Assembly (NCBI GenBank): GCA_964529005.1
Contig: CAZGUH010000011.1
Span: 20,885-84,884, forward strand
Reading direction: 5' to 3'
Length of the DNA stretch: 64,000 nucleotides
Source of the DNA: CAZGUH01 sp964529005
GTDB taxonomy: Bacteria > Actinomycetota > Acidimicrobiia > Acidimicrobiales > Ilumatobacteraceae
The translations under genes were made by a program, and so were the position numbers. Shown here one piece after another: positions 16,992 through 24,606 of this stretch (positions within the stretch are counted from its first letter, which is position 1; every line of letters begins with the position of its first letter). Below the pieces are notes generated by a model. That model had not been told where the DNA came from. It worked only from the letters and a program-made list of their open reading frames with translations, and did no database searches.

Positions 16992-17867
16992 CTAGCCGGA
17001 GCCTCGCGCGGCTTCGTGCCAGTGGCCGACGACGAGCTTGCTGAGCAGTCCGAACGTGAAGAACACCGCGATCCCGAACAGGCAGGCGAGGATCAGGCCT
17101 CCGTAAACCTGCGGGTAGTTCCCGTTCTGGCGGTACTGCTCCATGATGATGCCGATGCCGGGCTTGGCGCCCTTGCGGAAGAACTGCTCGCCGACGATCG
17201 CGCCGATGACGCACAGTCCGGCGGAGATGCGGAAGCCGGCGAAGATCGCCGGCAGCGCCGCAGGGAGTTGCAGCTTGCGCAGCCGAGTCCAGCGCGACGC
17301 GCCCTGCAAGGTGAACAGGTCGTGCTGGCCGCTGTCGGCCGAGAGCAGTCCGAACAGTGTGTTCGACACGATCGGGAAGATCGAGATCATCACGCAGACG
17401 AAGATCCGCGCGCTCATTCCGCCGCCGAAGACCGACAGGATCAACGGCACCACCGACAGCACGGGCACGGCTTGCAGCGCCACGAGGTACGGGTAGATCG
17501 AGCGCTCGACCCAGCGCGCCTGGGCCATCAGCAGAGCGAGACCGATGCCGACGACGATCGAGATCGACAGGCCGCCCAACGCCGACACGGTGGTCCACTT
17601 CAGCCCCGTGCCCATGTTGGATCGGGCACGAGGGTTGAACATCGTCTGGTCGACGACGGTGACCGGCGACGGCAGCAGGAACCCCGGCTTGTCGAAGATG
17701 TCGCGCATGCCGGTGCGATGCATGTACTCCCAGAGCGCGACGACCGCGGCGAGGATCACGATCGGGCCGATCACTTGGATCGGCGAGAACACGCGGCGAT
17801 CGCGCCGCGGTGTGGCGGCGACGCTGTCGAGGTTGCTCGCCGTTCGCACCGCTTCGATCGAGGTCAT
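16992..17867 (-). CDS. ABC transporter permease (SsuC/ThiX type)
   Basis: A 291-residue inner-membrane permease with about six helices. The cytoplasmic EAA loop is LQGASRWTRLRKLQLPAALP, the coupling site for the ATPase. It belongs to the nitrate/sulfonate/taurine/pyrimidine importer permeases (BPD_transp_1). The ATG overlaps the ATPase stop as ATGA at 17864-17867, and the binding-protein gene follows after 79 nt. Together with the ATPase and the lipoprotein it forms one complete importer. Confidence 0.9.
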   Translation of the reverse strand: MTSIEAVRTASNLDSVAATPRRDRRVFSPIQVIGPIVILAAVVALWEYMHRTGMRDIFDKPGFLLPSPVTVVDQTMFNPRARSNMGTGLKWTTVSALGGLSISIVVGIGLALLMAQARWVERSIYPYLVALQAVPVLSVVPLILSVFGGGMSARIFVCVMISIFPIVSNTLFGLLSADSGQHDLFTLQGASRWTRLRKLQLPAALPAIFAGFRISAGLCVIGAIVGEQFFRKGAKPGIGIIMEQYRQNGNYPQVYGGLILACLFGIAVFFTFGLLSKLVVGHWHEAARGSG

Positions 17868-18661
17868 GCGTGCGCTCCCCGCAAGGCGTGGCTGACCTCG
17901 CCTGCCAGTTCGGCGAACGCGGCGTCGAATCGCAGCTCGGGCGAGCGCGGGTAGGGGAACGGCACGGAGAAATCGCCGACGATGCGCCCGGGCCGGGCGC
18001 TCATCACGAGCACCCGGGTCGACAGGAACACCGCTTCGTAGATGCTGTGCGTGATGAACAGGGCGGCGAAGCCCTTCCTCTGGAACAGGCCGAGCAGCTC
18101 GTCGTTGAGGCGTTCACGGGTGATCTCGTCGAGCGCGCCGAAGGGCTCGTCGAACAGGAAGGTCTGCGGATCGAGGACGAGGGAGCGGGCCAGAGACGCA
18201 CGCATCTTCATGCCGCCCGACAGCTGCTTGGGATACTTCGTCTCGAACCCCCGCAAACCGACGAGGTCGATCGCTTCCGCGGCGCGGCGTTCCCGCTCGG
18301 CCTTGGGCATCCCGTCGAGCTCGGCCAGCAGCTGCACGTTCTTGTGGACGTTGCGCCACTGCAGCAACGTGGCGTCCTGGAACACGTATCCCAGGCTGGC
18401 GCGATCGACGTCGACGCCGCCGCGAGTGGGGCGCGTCAGCCCCGACGCGATGCGCAACAGCGTCGACTTGCCGCACCCGGACGGCCCGACGACCGTGACG
18501 AACTCGCCGGGCCCGACCGTGAACGACGTGTCGTCGAGCGCGTGCGTGCCGTCGGGGAACGTCATCGAGACGCCCTCGAAGCGCAGCGCCGCTGTCCTGG
18601 ACTCGTGCACCCGTTCCACGGTAGTTGCGGCTGCCACCGTCGGTGCGGCTGACCCGGGCAC
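17864..18661 (-). CDS. ABC transporter ATP-binding protein (SsuB/TauB type)
   Basis: About 265 residues with Walker A GPSGCGKST, signature LSGGMKMRASLARSL, Walker B TFLFDEPFGALDE and the switch histidine in LFITHS. It powers the importer encoded by the two downstream genes. The start is placed at GTG 18661, 5 nt after the SDR stop. GTG at 18616, nearer to the conserved domain, is an alternative, and the frame is open far upstream into the SDR gene. Confidence 0.9.
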   Translation of the reverse strand: MPGSAAPTVAAATTVERVHESRTAALRFEGVSMTFPDGTHALDDTSFTVGPGEFVTVVGPSGCGKSTLLRIASGLTRPTRGGVDVDRASLGYVFQDATLLQWRNVHKNVQLLAELDGMPKAERERRAAEAIDLVGLRGFETKYPKQLSGGMKMRASLARSLVLDPQTFLFDEPFGALDEITRERLNDELLGLFQRKGFAALFITHSIYEAVFLSTRVLVMSARPGRIVGDFSVPFPYPRSPELRFDAAFAELAGEVSHALRGAHA

Positions 18662-18666
18662 GGCGC

Positions 18667-19461
18667 TCAATGCATCACCATCCCACCGGACACGTTCATC
18701 GCCTGGCCGGTGCAGTACGAGCCGTCCGCGGACGCCAGGAACAGCGCCATCGCGGCGACGTCGTCCGGGCTGGCCAAGCGGCCGAGCGGCGACATGGCCT
18801 CCCATTCCCGGACCTTCTCCGCCGTGCGCGTCGCCGCGCCCATCTCGGTGAGCACGTACCCGGGGCAGATGCAGTTGACCGTGATGCCGTGGGGCCCGAG
18901 CTCTTTCGCCGCGACCTGGGTGAGCGAGATGACGGCGGCCTTGGAGGCGGCGTAGTGGGCCTGGTTCGGGGCCCCCGACTTGCCGCCCATGCTCGCCATG
19001 TTGACGATCGTGCCGCCGCGGCCGGCGGCGATCATCGCCCGCGCTGCCACCTGCGTGGTGACCAGCATCGCCCGGACGTTGACCGCGAACGTGGTGTCCC
19101 AGTCCTCGATCGCGATCTCCAGCAGCGGGGCCATGCGCAGGATGCCGGCGTTGTTGACGAGGATGTCGACGCCGCCGAGCGCGTCGATCGCCGCGGTGGT
19201 CGCGTCGGCGGTCGCCTGCGGGTCCGCGAGGTCGACGGCGACGGCCGCCCCGTCGAGCTCTTTGGCCACCGCAGCTGCGGCCTCGTGATCGCGGTCGAGG
19301 ATCGCGATCGCCGCGCCGTGCTGCGCGAACGTGCGGGCGATGGCGGCGCCGATGCCGCGGGCGGCGCCGGTGATCACGGCGCGCCGCCCCGCCAGCCGGC
19401 CGCGCACCGGATCCGGGGCGGGCGAGGTGGCGTGGGGTTCGTCTCCCATGGCGGTCGGCAC
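18667..19461 (-). CDS. Short-chain dehydrogenase/reductase (SDR)
   Basis: A 264-residue classical SDR. The NAD(P)-binding motif is TGAARGIGAAIA, the NNAG motif is present, the catalytic Ser lies in NMASMGGKSG and the Tyr-x3-Lys is YAASK. An aspartate at the end of the second strand (LDRDHE) favours NAD over NADP. It oxidises or reduces a hydroxy/keto group of an unknown compound, presumably from the pathway encoded around it. The GTG start at 19461 lies 1 nt after the upstream deaminase stop at 19463. ATG at 19449 is an alternative, just downstream of a TAGAGT box. Confidence 0.88.
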   Translation of the reverse strand: MPTAMGDEPHATSPAPDPVRGRLAGRRAVITGAARGIGAAIARTFAQHGAAIAILDRDHEAAAAVAKELDGAAVAVDLADPQATADATTAAIDALGGVDILVNNAGILRMAPLLEIAIEDWDTTFAVNVRAMLVTTQVAARAMIAAGRGGTIVNMASMGGKSGAPNQAHYAASKAAVISLTQVAAKELGPHGITVNCICPGYVLTEMGAATRTAEKVREWEAMSPLGRLASPDDVAAMALFLASADGSYCTGQAMNVSGGMVMH

Positions 19462-19462
19462 T

Positions 19463-20722
19463 CTACGTCTGGACGGACGACCGCAGATCAGGGCGATGTG
19501 AACGTTGTGTTTCCGCCCGATCGAGCAAGCGCCCGCGTCGCATCACGATTCGTGCGCTGGGCGCGAACGCGACCGCCTCGCGCAGCGTCGCGCCGCGCAC
19601 CGCGACCAGATCGGCGACCGCCCCGACCTCCGGCCCCGCCTCGGGCAGCCCGAGCGCGCGGCGCGCCGCAGCCGAGCAGGCGTGCCAGGCATCGACGGGC
19701 GCGAGGTGGGTCGCGACGACCATCAGCGCGGCGATCTCCAGCGGGTCGGCGCGCCCCATCGGGTTGAACGGATCCTGGAGGTTGTCGGCGCCCGCGGCGA
19801 CGTTCACTCCGGCCTCGCGCAGGGCGCGCACGGCGGTCAGCGCACGCGGCATCGCCTGCTGGTGGTCACGGCCCTGGATGAACAGGTTGGTCTGCGGCAA
19901 GGCGACGACGTGGATGCCGGCCAGCGCGATCAGGTCGGCGACCTCGCGCTGGCGCTCGACCGGTTGCATCCCGAGGCTGAGGCAATGGCTCGCGGTGACG
20001 CCGTGGGGGAACTCCTCGGCGATCACCCGCCGGGCGAGGTCCTCGACCGCCATGATGGTCGGGTCGAGCGTCTCGTCGGTGTGCAGGTCGACGCCGACCC
20101 CGTGATCGCCGGCGACCCCCAGGAGGACCGCGTTGGCGTCGTGCGGGTCGCTGTCGAGGTGGGGGCAGCCGCCGACGAGATCGGCCCCCATGTCGAGGGC
20201 GTCGCGCAGGCGGGCGACGTTGTCGGCGCCGGCGACCCCCGTCACCGGCCACGACACCAACGCCACCACCTGGAGGTCGGCGACGTCTGCGACCCGGTGG
20301 CGCACCTCGGTCAGCGCTTCGATCGAGCGCAGCCCGTGGGCCGGCGTGACGTCGGCGTGGCTGCGGATCGCGGTCACGCCGTTGGCCGCCATCGTGCGCA
20401 CGGCGCGCTCGGCTCGTTCGATCGTCTCGGCGACCCCGAGCAGGTGACGGTTCTCCTCCATCGCCCAGATCGCGCCGAGCAGGTCACCGCTCGGATTCGC
20501 GATCCGCTCGGCGAGGAACGCCTTGTCGAGATGGGCGTGCGGCTCGGTCGCGGCCGGCACGACGACGTAACCCTCGATGTCGACGACGTCGTCGGCGGCG
20601 TCGGGAGTCAACGCGGCGGCCACGTCGACCACGCGCTCTGCCCGCACGCGGACGTCGGCGCGCTCGCCGGTGGCGAGGACGCCGCCACGGAGCAACGTCG
20701 AGACGGCCGGCGCGGGCGTCAC
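19463..20722 (-). CDS. Cytosine-deaminase-like amidohydrolase (CodA / AtzC group)
   Basis: A 419-residue metal-dependent hydrolase of the amidohydrolase superfamily. Metal and catalytic residues are visible in TEPHAHLDKAF (HxH), DLHTDETLD (His and Glu), TASHCLSLG (His) and AGADNLQDPFNP (Asp). The HxHLDK and the HTDE signature place it in the CodA-like branch, which includes cytosine, isoguanine and creatinine deaminases and N-isopropylammelide hydrolase. It lies between the LLM oxidoreductase (ATGA overlap at 20719-20722) and the SDR, so it is probably one step in breakdown of an imported cyclic amidine or amide. Confidence 0.85.
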   Translation of the reverse strand: MTPAPAVSTLLRGGVLATGERADVRVRAERVVDVAAALTPDAADDVVDIEGYVVVPAATEPHAHLDKAFLAERIANPSGDLLGAIWAMEENRHLLGVAETIERAERAVRTMAANGVTAIRSHADVTPAHGLRSIEALTEVRHRVADVADLQVVALVSWPVTGVAGADNVARLRDALDMGADLVGGCPHLDSDPHDANAVLLGVAGDHGVGVDLHTDETLDPTIMAVEDLARRVIAEEFPHGVTASHCLSLGMQPVERQREVADLIALAGIHVVALPQTNLFIQGRDHQQAMPRALTAVRALREAGVNVAAGADNLQDPFNPMGRADPLEIAALMVVATHLAPVDAWHACSAAARRALGLPEAGPEVGAVADLVAVRGATLREAVAFAPSARIVMRRGRLLDRAETQRSHRPDLRSSVQT

Positions 20723-21912
20723 CGGAGCGGCTCGACCTCGGGGAGCGGGCGACGCTCGACGGTCTCGCCGAGGCGCGGCAGGACCTCCTCGACGGCGAGG
20801 TGCATCTGTTCCGCGACCTCCTCGCGCGTCAGGCCCGGATAGTCGAAGTAGAAGCAGACGTGCTTCAGGTCGAGCAGGTCACGCCAGAAGCCGAGGATGT
20901 CGACGGCGTCGTCGATCGACCCGACGATCTGGATCTTCTCCCGCATCGAGTCCTCCACCGTGGGGCAGAAGTCGAACGGGGCCTTGGAGCCGTCCGCCAG
21001 CCGGTAGCTGGCGAAGCGCCCGTACGGCGCGAGGAACTTGGCGAACTCGTCGTGGCCCGGGCGGCCCTTGCGCAACGCCTCCTCCGCGGTGCGCCCGACA
21101 TGGAAGTTGATCACCAGGCAGCGGTCCTCGCCCGGAGCGACCGGATCGCCGACCTCGGCGCGGATCTCCGCGTAGCGGTCCCACTTGGCCTTCTGGCTAT
21201 CGGGGTTCTGGAGCCAGTAGACGGCTTTGTGACCGGCGCGCGGGACGTACTCGATGGTCTCGGGCGACGTCACTGGTTGATAGATGTCGACGGCCCGTCG
21301 CGGCCGGGGGATCAGCGTGAGGTCGCCGACGGTCGTGCCCCGGTCGGGCACGTCGTCGGGCGGGAACGTGAATTGCTTGCCGCGGTAGGAGAAGCGCTCC
21401 TGCGTCCAGGCGAGCTTGATGACGTCCATCGCCTCTTCGAAGATCTCGCGGTTGATGCGGTCGTGCTCGGCGCTCATCGCGTTGTCGCCGCTGGCGACGA
21501 CGGTGCCGAGAGCCCATGCTTCGCGCGGGACGGTGCCGCGGCCGACGCCGAACTCCATGCGCCCGCCGGTGACGATGTCGGCGATCGCGAAGTCCTCGGC
21601 GAGCCGCAGGGGATGCCATTGGGGGACGACGTTGAACATCTGCCCGAATCGGATGTCCGAGGTGACGTGGGCGAGGTGCAGGCCGAACATGATGAGGTTC
21701 GGGAGCACCTCGTAGCCCTCGTACTGGAAGTGGTGCTCGGTGAGCCACATCGTGTCGAAGCCGAGCTCGTCGGCGACCTTCGACCAGGCCACCAGGTTCT
21801 CGTAGCACGCGACGACGTCGTCGTTGCCGTAGCGGCGTGCGGTCGGCGCGATCGAGGGATCTCCCGCGTCGGTCATCGGCACCATGCAGAAGAAGTTGGT
21901 ATCGACGCGCAT
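20719..21912 (-). CDS. Luciferase-like monooxygenase (LLM class) flavin/F420-dependent oxidoreductase
   Basis: A 397-residue TIM-barrel LLM protein. Typical segments are TMWLTEHHFQYEGYEVLP, TSDIRFGQMFNVVPQWHPLR, LAEDFAIADIVTGGRMEFGVG (read as two pieces around IADIV) and the C-terminal domain around IQIVGSIDDAVDIL. Members use FMNH2 or F420 to oxidise small molecules; the RutA branch cleaves uracil. Whether this is RutA-like cannot be judged by eye. It is the first gene of a six-gene minus-strand operon. The start is ATG at 21912, set by TACCGT 6 nt upstream (leaderless). The frame is open to 22059, which would run into the divergent gene. Confidence 0.85.
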   Translation of the reverse strand: MRVDTNFFCMVPMTDAGDPSIAPTARRYGNDDVVACYENLVAWSKVADELGFDTMWLTEHHFQYEGYEVLPNLIMFGLHLAHVTSDIRFGQMFNVVPQWHPLRLAEDFAIADIVTGGRMEFGVGRGTVPREAWALGTVVASGDNAMSAEHDRINREIFEEAMDVIKLAWTQERFSYRGKQFTFPPDDVPDRGTTVGDLTLIPRPRRAVDIYQPVTSPETIEYVPRAGHKAVYWLQNPDSQKAKWDRYAEIRAEVGDPVAPGEDRCLVINFHVGRTAEEALRKGRPGHDEFAKFLAPYGRFASYRLADGSKAPFDFCPTVEDSMREKIQIVGSIDDAVDILGFWRDLLDLKHVCFYFDYPGLTREEVAEQMHLAVEEVLPRLGETVERRPLPEVEPLR

Positions 21913-21918
21913 GACCAA

Positions 21919-21924
21919 ACGGTA
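21919..21924 (-). promoter_or_regulatory. -10 box (TACCGT) of the LLM/deaminase/importer operon
   Basis: On the minus strand TACCGT is followed by 6 nt (TTGGTC) and the ATG at 21912. It probably drives the six-gene operon. It lies back-to-back with the plus-strand box TAGGCT at 21961-21966. Confidence 0.6.
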
Positions 21925-21960
21925 CCGCCTCCGTCCTGGGCCGGCGCGGGGTCCGAGTTC

Positions 21961-21966
21961 TAGGCT
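21961..21966 (+). promoter_or_regulatory. -10 box (TAGGCT) of a leaderless membrane-protein gene
   Basis: TAGGCT followed by 6 nt and the GTG at 21973, with no Shine-Dalgarno sequence. Confidence 0.55.
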
Positions 21967-21972
21967 CGCCCG

Positions 21973-22431
21973 GTGTCTGCACTGCGCGCCGTCGGGCGCT
22001 GGGGGACGTTCGCCGGCGCCGCCACGGTGCTGGTCGGAGCGTTCTCGCCGTGGTTGCACAGCGGGGCGCGGACGCGCACCAGCTTCGAGGCGTTCTCGCT
22101 GATCGAGCGGCTCGGTTTCGCCCCCAACGGCATCATCGGCCTCGGGCTGCGGATCTGGCCGGTCGCGCCTCTCATGGTCGTCGCTGCCGCGGTGCTGGCG
22201 TGGTGGGGCTGGGACGCGCGCAGCGCGATCGTCGGAACCGTCGGCGGGGCCTATGTGCTCACCGTCGCCGCCGCGATCGCCCAGGCGCCGCGCCGGGCCA
22301 ACGTCGTCATCGGTGGGGGCCCGATCGTGGCCGCGGTGGGCGGCGCCGCGCTGGTCGTCAGCGCGAGCCTGCTGGCCATTGGCCGCGCCGCTCCAGCACG
22401 GCGCGCAGCTCGGCCGGGCGATCGCTCATGA
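21973..22431 (+). CDS. Small integral membrane protein of unknown function
   Basis: A 152-residue protein with about four hydrophobic segments (near residues 12-27, 50-78, 88-105 and 115-138), the first followed by a charged loop. Not recognised beyond being membrane-embedded. The GTG start is supported by a TAGGCT box 6 nt upstream. The 3' end overlaps the convergent GDPD gene by 74 nt, so the last 25 or so residues (Arg/Ala rich) share DNA with a conserved gene. Confidence 0.65.
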   Translation: MSALRAVGRWGTFAGAATVLVGAFSPWLHSGARTRTSFEAFSLIERLGFAPNGIIGLGLRIWPVAPLMVVAAAVLAWWGWDARSAIVGTVGGAYVLTVAAAIAQAPRRANVVIGGGPIVAAVGGAALVVSASLLAIGRAAPARRAARPGDRS

Positions 22432-23128
22432 TCCCGTCGACGCCGAGGTCGAGGAGCCGCTCCATCTCGACGGGATCGTCGATCGTCCACACGTGCACCG
22501 GCACGCCCAGCCGGCGCGCGGCACGGACGAACGGCGGGGTGACGACGGCGATGCGCCCCTGACGAGACGGCGCCTGCGCGGTCACGGCCGGCATGGGGCG
22601 GCGGAACGACCCTGGCGCGTAGCGCAGGCGGGCGAGGTTCGCCGGTCCGAGCGCCATGCAGGCCCGGGGGCCGAGGCGCTGGCGGAGACGCACCAGCCGC
22701 CGATCGTTGAACGACGCGATGCACACCCGGTCGATCGCGTTGGTCCGCCGGATCGCCGCCACCAGCGCGTCGACCGCGCTGTCGGCCTTGCAGTCGATGT
22801 TGACCCGCGCCTCGGGCCAGGCGCCGAGGATGTCCTCGAGCGTCGGGATCGGCTCGATCCCGGCGACGCGGGCCGACGCGACATCACGCCACGGCAGGTC
22901 GCCGATCCGTCCCGGTCGCCCGCACGTGCGCAGCAGGTCCCGGTCGTGGAAGGCGACGAGCACGCCGTCGGACGTCGCGTGCACGTCGGTCTCGAGGTAG
23001 GTGTATCCGAGCCGGATCGCATGCTCGAAGGCCGGCATGGTGTTCTCCGGCGCTTCGCTCGCGCCGCCGCGGTGCGCGAACGCGATCGGCGCCGGCCAGT
23101 CGAGGAACGGGTGGGCCGCGGCTCTCAC
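22358..23128 (-). CDS. ugpQ: Glycerophosphodiester phosphodiesterase
   Basis: A 256-residue GDPD-family TIM barrel. The catalytic motifs are FAHRGGASEAPENT (His-Arg plus Glu) and LETDVHATSDGVLVAFHD (metal Glu and Asp, second His). The C-terminal VHVWTIDDPVEMERLLDLG and GIMSDRP are typical. It hydrolyses glycerophosphodiesters to sn-glycerol-3-phosphate and an alcohol. No signal peptide, so it is probably cytosolic. The GTG start at 23128 lies 8 nt after GATACT, a -10-like box that overlaps the plus-strand -10 of the divergent aldehyde dehydrogenase gene. Confidence 0.87.
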   Translation of the reverse strand: MRAAAHPFLDWPAPIAFAHRGGASEAPENTMPAFEHAIRLGYTYLETDVHATSDGVLVAFHDRDLLRTCGRPGRIGDLPWRDVASARVAGIEPIPTLEDILGAWPEARVNIDCKADSAVDALVAAIRRTNAIDRVCIASFNDRRLVRLRQRLGPRACMALGPANLARLRYAPGSFRRPMPAVTAQAPSRQGRIAVVTPPFVRAARRLGVPVHVWTIDDPVEMERLLDLGVDGIMSDRPAELRAVLERRGQWPAGSR

Positions 23129-23136
23129 GAGGCCCC

Positions 23137-23144
23137 AGTATCGT
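23137..23144. promoter_or_regulatory. Overlapping divergent -10 boxes shared by GDPD and aldehyde dehydrogenase genes
   Basis: Plus strand: TATCGT at 23139-23144, then 7 nt, then GTG at 23152. Minus strand: GATACT at 23142-23137, then 8 nt, then GTG at 23128. The two hexamers share their central bases, so one AT-rich patch of 8 bp would serve two opposite leaderless transcripts. Confidence 0.55.
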
Positions 23145-23151
23145 CAAGAGC

Positions 23152-24603
23152 GTGGGTCGCAGCACGGGGTCTGTCCGGGCAATCCCTCTCGCCGGCGAAC
23201 GGTTCGGCTCGGAACTGCCGGTCGAGCAGGCCATCGAGGTCCGCGCCCCGTTCGACGGCACGCTGATCGGCGCGGTGCCGGCGTGCTCGCCCGCCGACGT
23301 CGACCGTGCTGTGCACGCGGCCGCCGCGGCGCTGGCGTCCGGCCCGCTGCCGTTGTGGCGGCGCGCGGAGATCCTCGACGCCGCCGCGCACCGTCTCGCC
23401 GAGCGGCGCGACGAGTTCGCCGAGGTGATCGCGGTCGAGGCGGCAAAGCCGATCAGGACCGCGCGCGTCGAGGCCGAGCGGGCCGTGGGCACGTTCCGGT
23501 TCGCCGCCGTCGAAGCGCGCACGCTGGCCGGTGAGATGATCCCGCTCGACGCGATCGCCGCGGGCGAGGGCAAGCTCGGCTTCACCCTGCGGGTTCCGAT
23601 CGGCGTCGTCGCCGCAATCGCGCCGTTCAACTTCCCGCTCAACCTGGTGGTCCACAAGGTCGCCCCGGCGATCGCCGCCGGGTGCCCGGTGGTGCTCAAG
23701 CCGGCGTCGCAGACGCCGTTCTCCAGCATCCTGCTGGCCGAGATGCTGATCGACGAGTGCGGCTTGCCAGCCGATCAGCTCCACCTCGTCACCGGTGGCG
23801 GCTCGACGGTCGGCAACGCGCTCGTCGACCATCCCGGCGTCGCGCTCGTCACCTTCACCGGCTCGCCTGCGGTGGGGTGGGCGATCCGGGCGCGGGCGCC
23901 GCGCAAGCGCGTCGGGCTCGAGCTGGGCAACAACGCTCCCGTCATCATCGAACCGGACGGCGACTGGCAGGCGGCGGCAGCGAAGATCAAGGTCGCCGGG
24001 TTCAGCCATGCCGGGCAGAGCTGCATCTCGACCCAGCGCGTGTTCGTCCACCGCTCGATCGCCGAGCAGTTCACCAAGGCCTTGGTCGACCACGTCGCCC
24101 AGCTGCGCGTCGGAGATCCGCTCGACGAGGCGACCGACGTGTCGGCGCTGATCTCCACCGGTGACCGTGAGCGGGTGCTGTCCTGGGTCACCGAGGCCGT
24201 GCAGCAGGGCGCCACGATCGCCGTCGGCGGCGAGGTCGACGATCACGGGGTGCTGGCGCCCACCGTCGTCACGGGCGCACGCAACGACATGAAGATCTGC
24301 GCTCGCGAGGTCTTCGGCCCGGTCGTGGCGGTCGCCGAGTACGACACGCTCGACGAGGCGATCGCGCTCGCCAACGACACCGAATACGGCCTCCAGGCGG
24401 CGATCTTCACCAGTGACATCGCCAGCGCGTTCCGGGCCTTCCGGGCGCTCGACTACGGCGGCGTGCTGGTCAACGAGGTGCCCACCTGGCGCGCCGACCA
24501 GCAGCCGTACGGCGGTCTGCGCGACAGCGGCAACACACGTGAGGGGCCGGCCTACTCGGTGAAGGAGATGACCGAGATCCGCATGGTCTCGATCAATCCG
24601 TGA
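23152..24603 (+). CDS. NAD(P)-dependent aldehyde dehydrogenase
   Basis: A 483-residue ALDH-superfamily enzyme. The cofactor motif includes FNFPLNLVVHKVAPAIAAG, the general-base glutamate lies in GLELGNNAPVII and the catalytic cysteine in GFSHAGQSCIS. The ELGNNAP form departs from the common ELGGNAP by one residue. PTWRADQQPYGGLRDSG near the end is typical of lactaldehyde/succinate-semialdehyde-like branches. Substrate unknown. The GTG start lies 7 nt after TATCGT. It is separated from the convergent acyl-CoA ligase gene by only 3 nt. Confidence 0.88.
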   Translation: MGRSTGSVRAIPLAGERFGSELPVEQAIEVRAPFDGTLIGAVPACSPADVDRAVHAAAAALASGPLPLWRRAEILDAAAHRLAERRDEFAEVIAVEAAKPIRTARVEAERAVGTFRFAAVEARTLAGEMIPLDAIAAGEGKLGFTLRVPIGVVAAIAPFNFPLNLVVHKVAPAIAAGCPVVLKPASQTPFSSILLAEMLIDECGLPADQLHLVTGGGSTVGNALVDHPGVALVTFTGSPAVGWAIRARAPRKRVGLELGNNAPVIIEPDGDWQAAAAKIKVAGFSHAGQSCISTQRVFVHRSIAEQFTKALVDHVAQLRVGDPLDEATDVSALISTGDRERVLSWVTEAVQQGATIAVGGEVDDHGVLAPTVVTGARNDMKICAREVFGPVVAVAEYDTLDEAIALANDTEYGLQAAIFTSDIASAFRAFRALDYGGVLVNEVPTWRADQQPYGGLRDSGNTREGPAYSVKEMTEIRMVSINP

Positions 24604-24606
24604 CGA

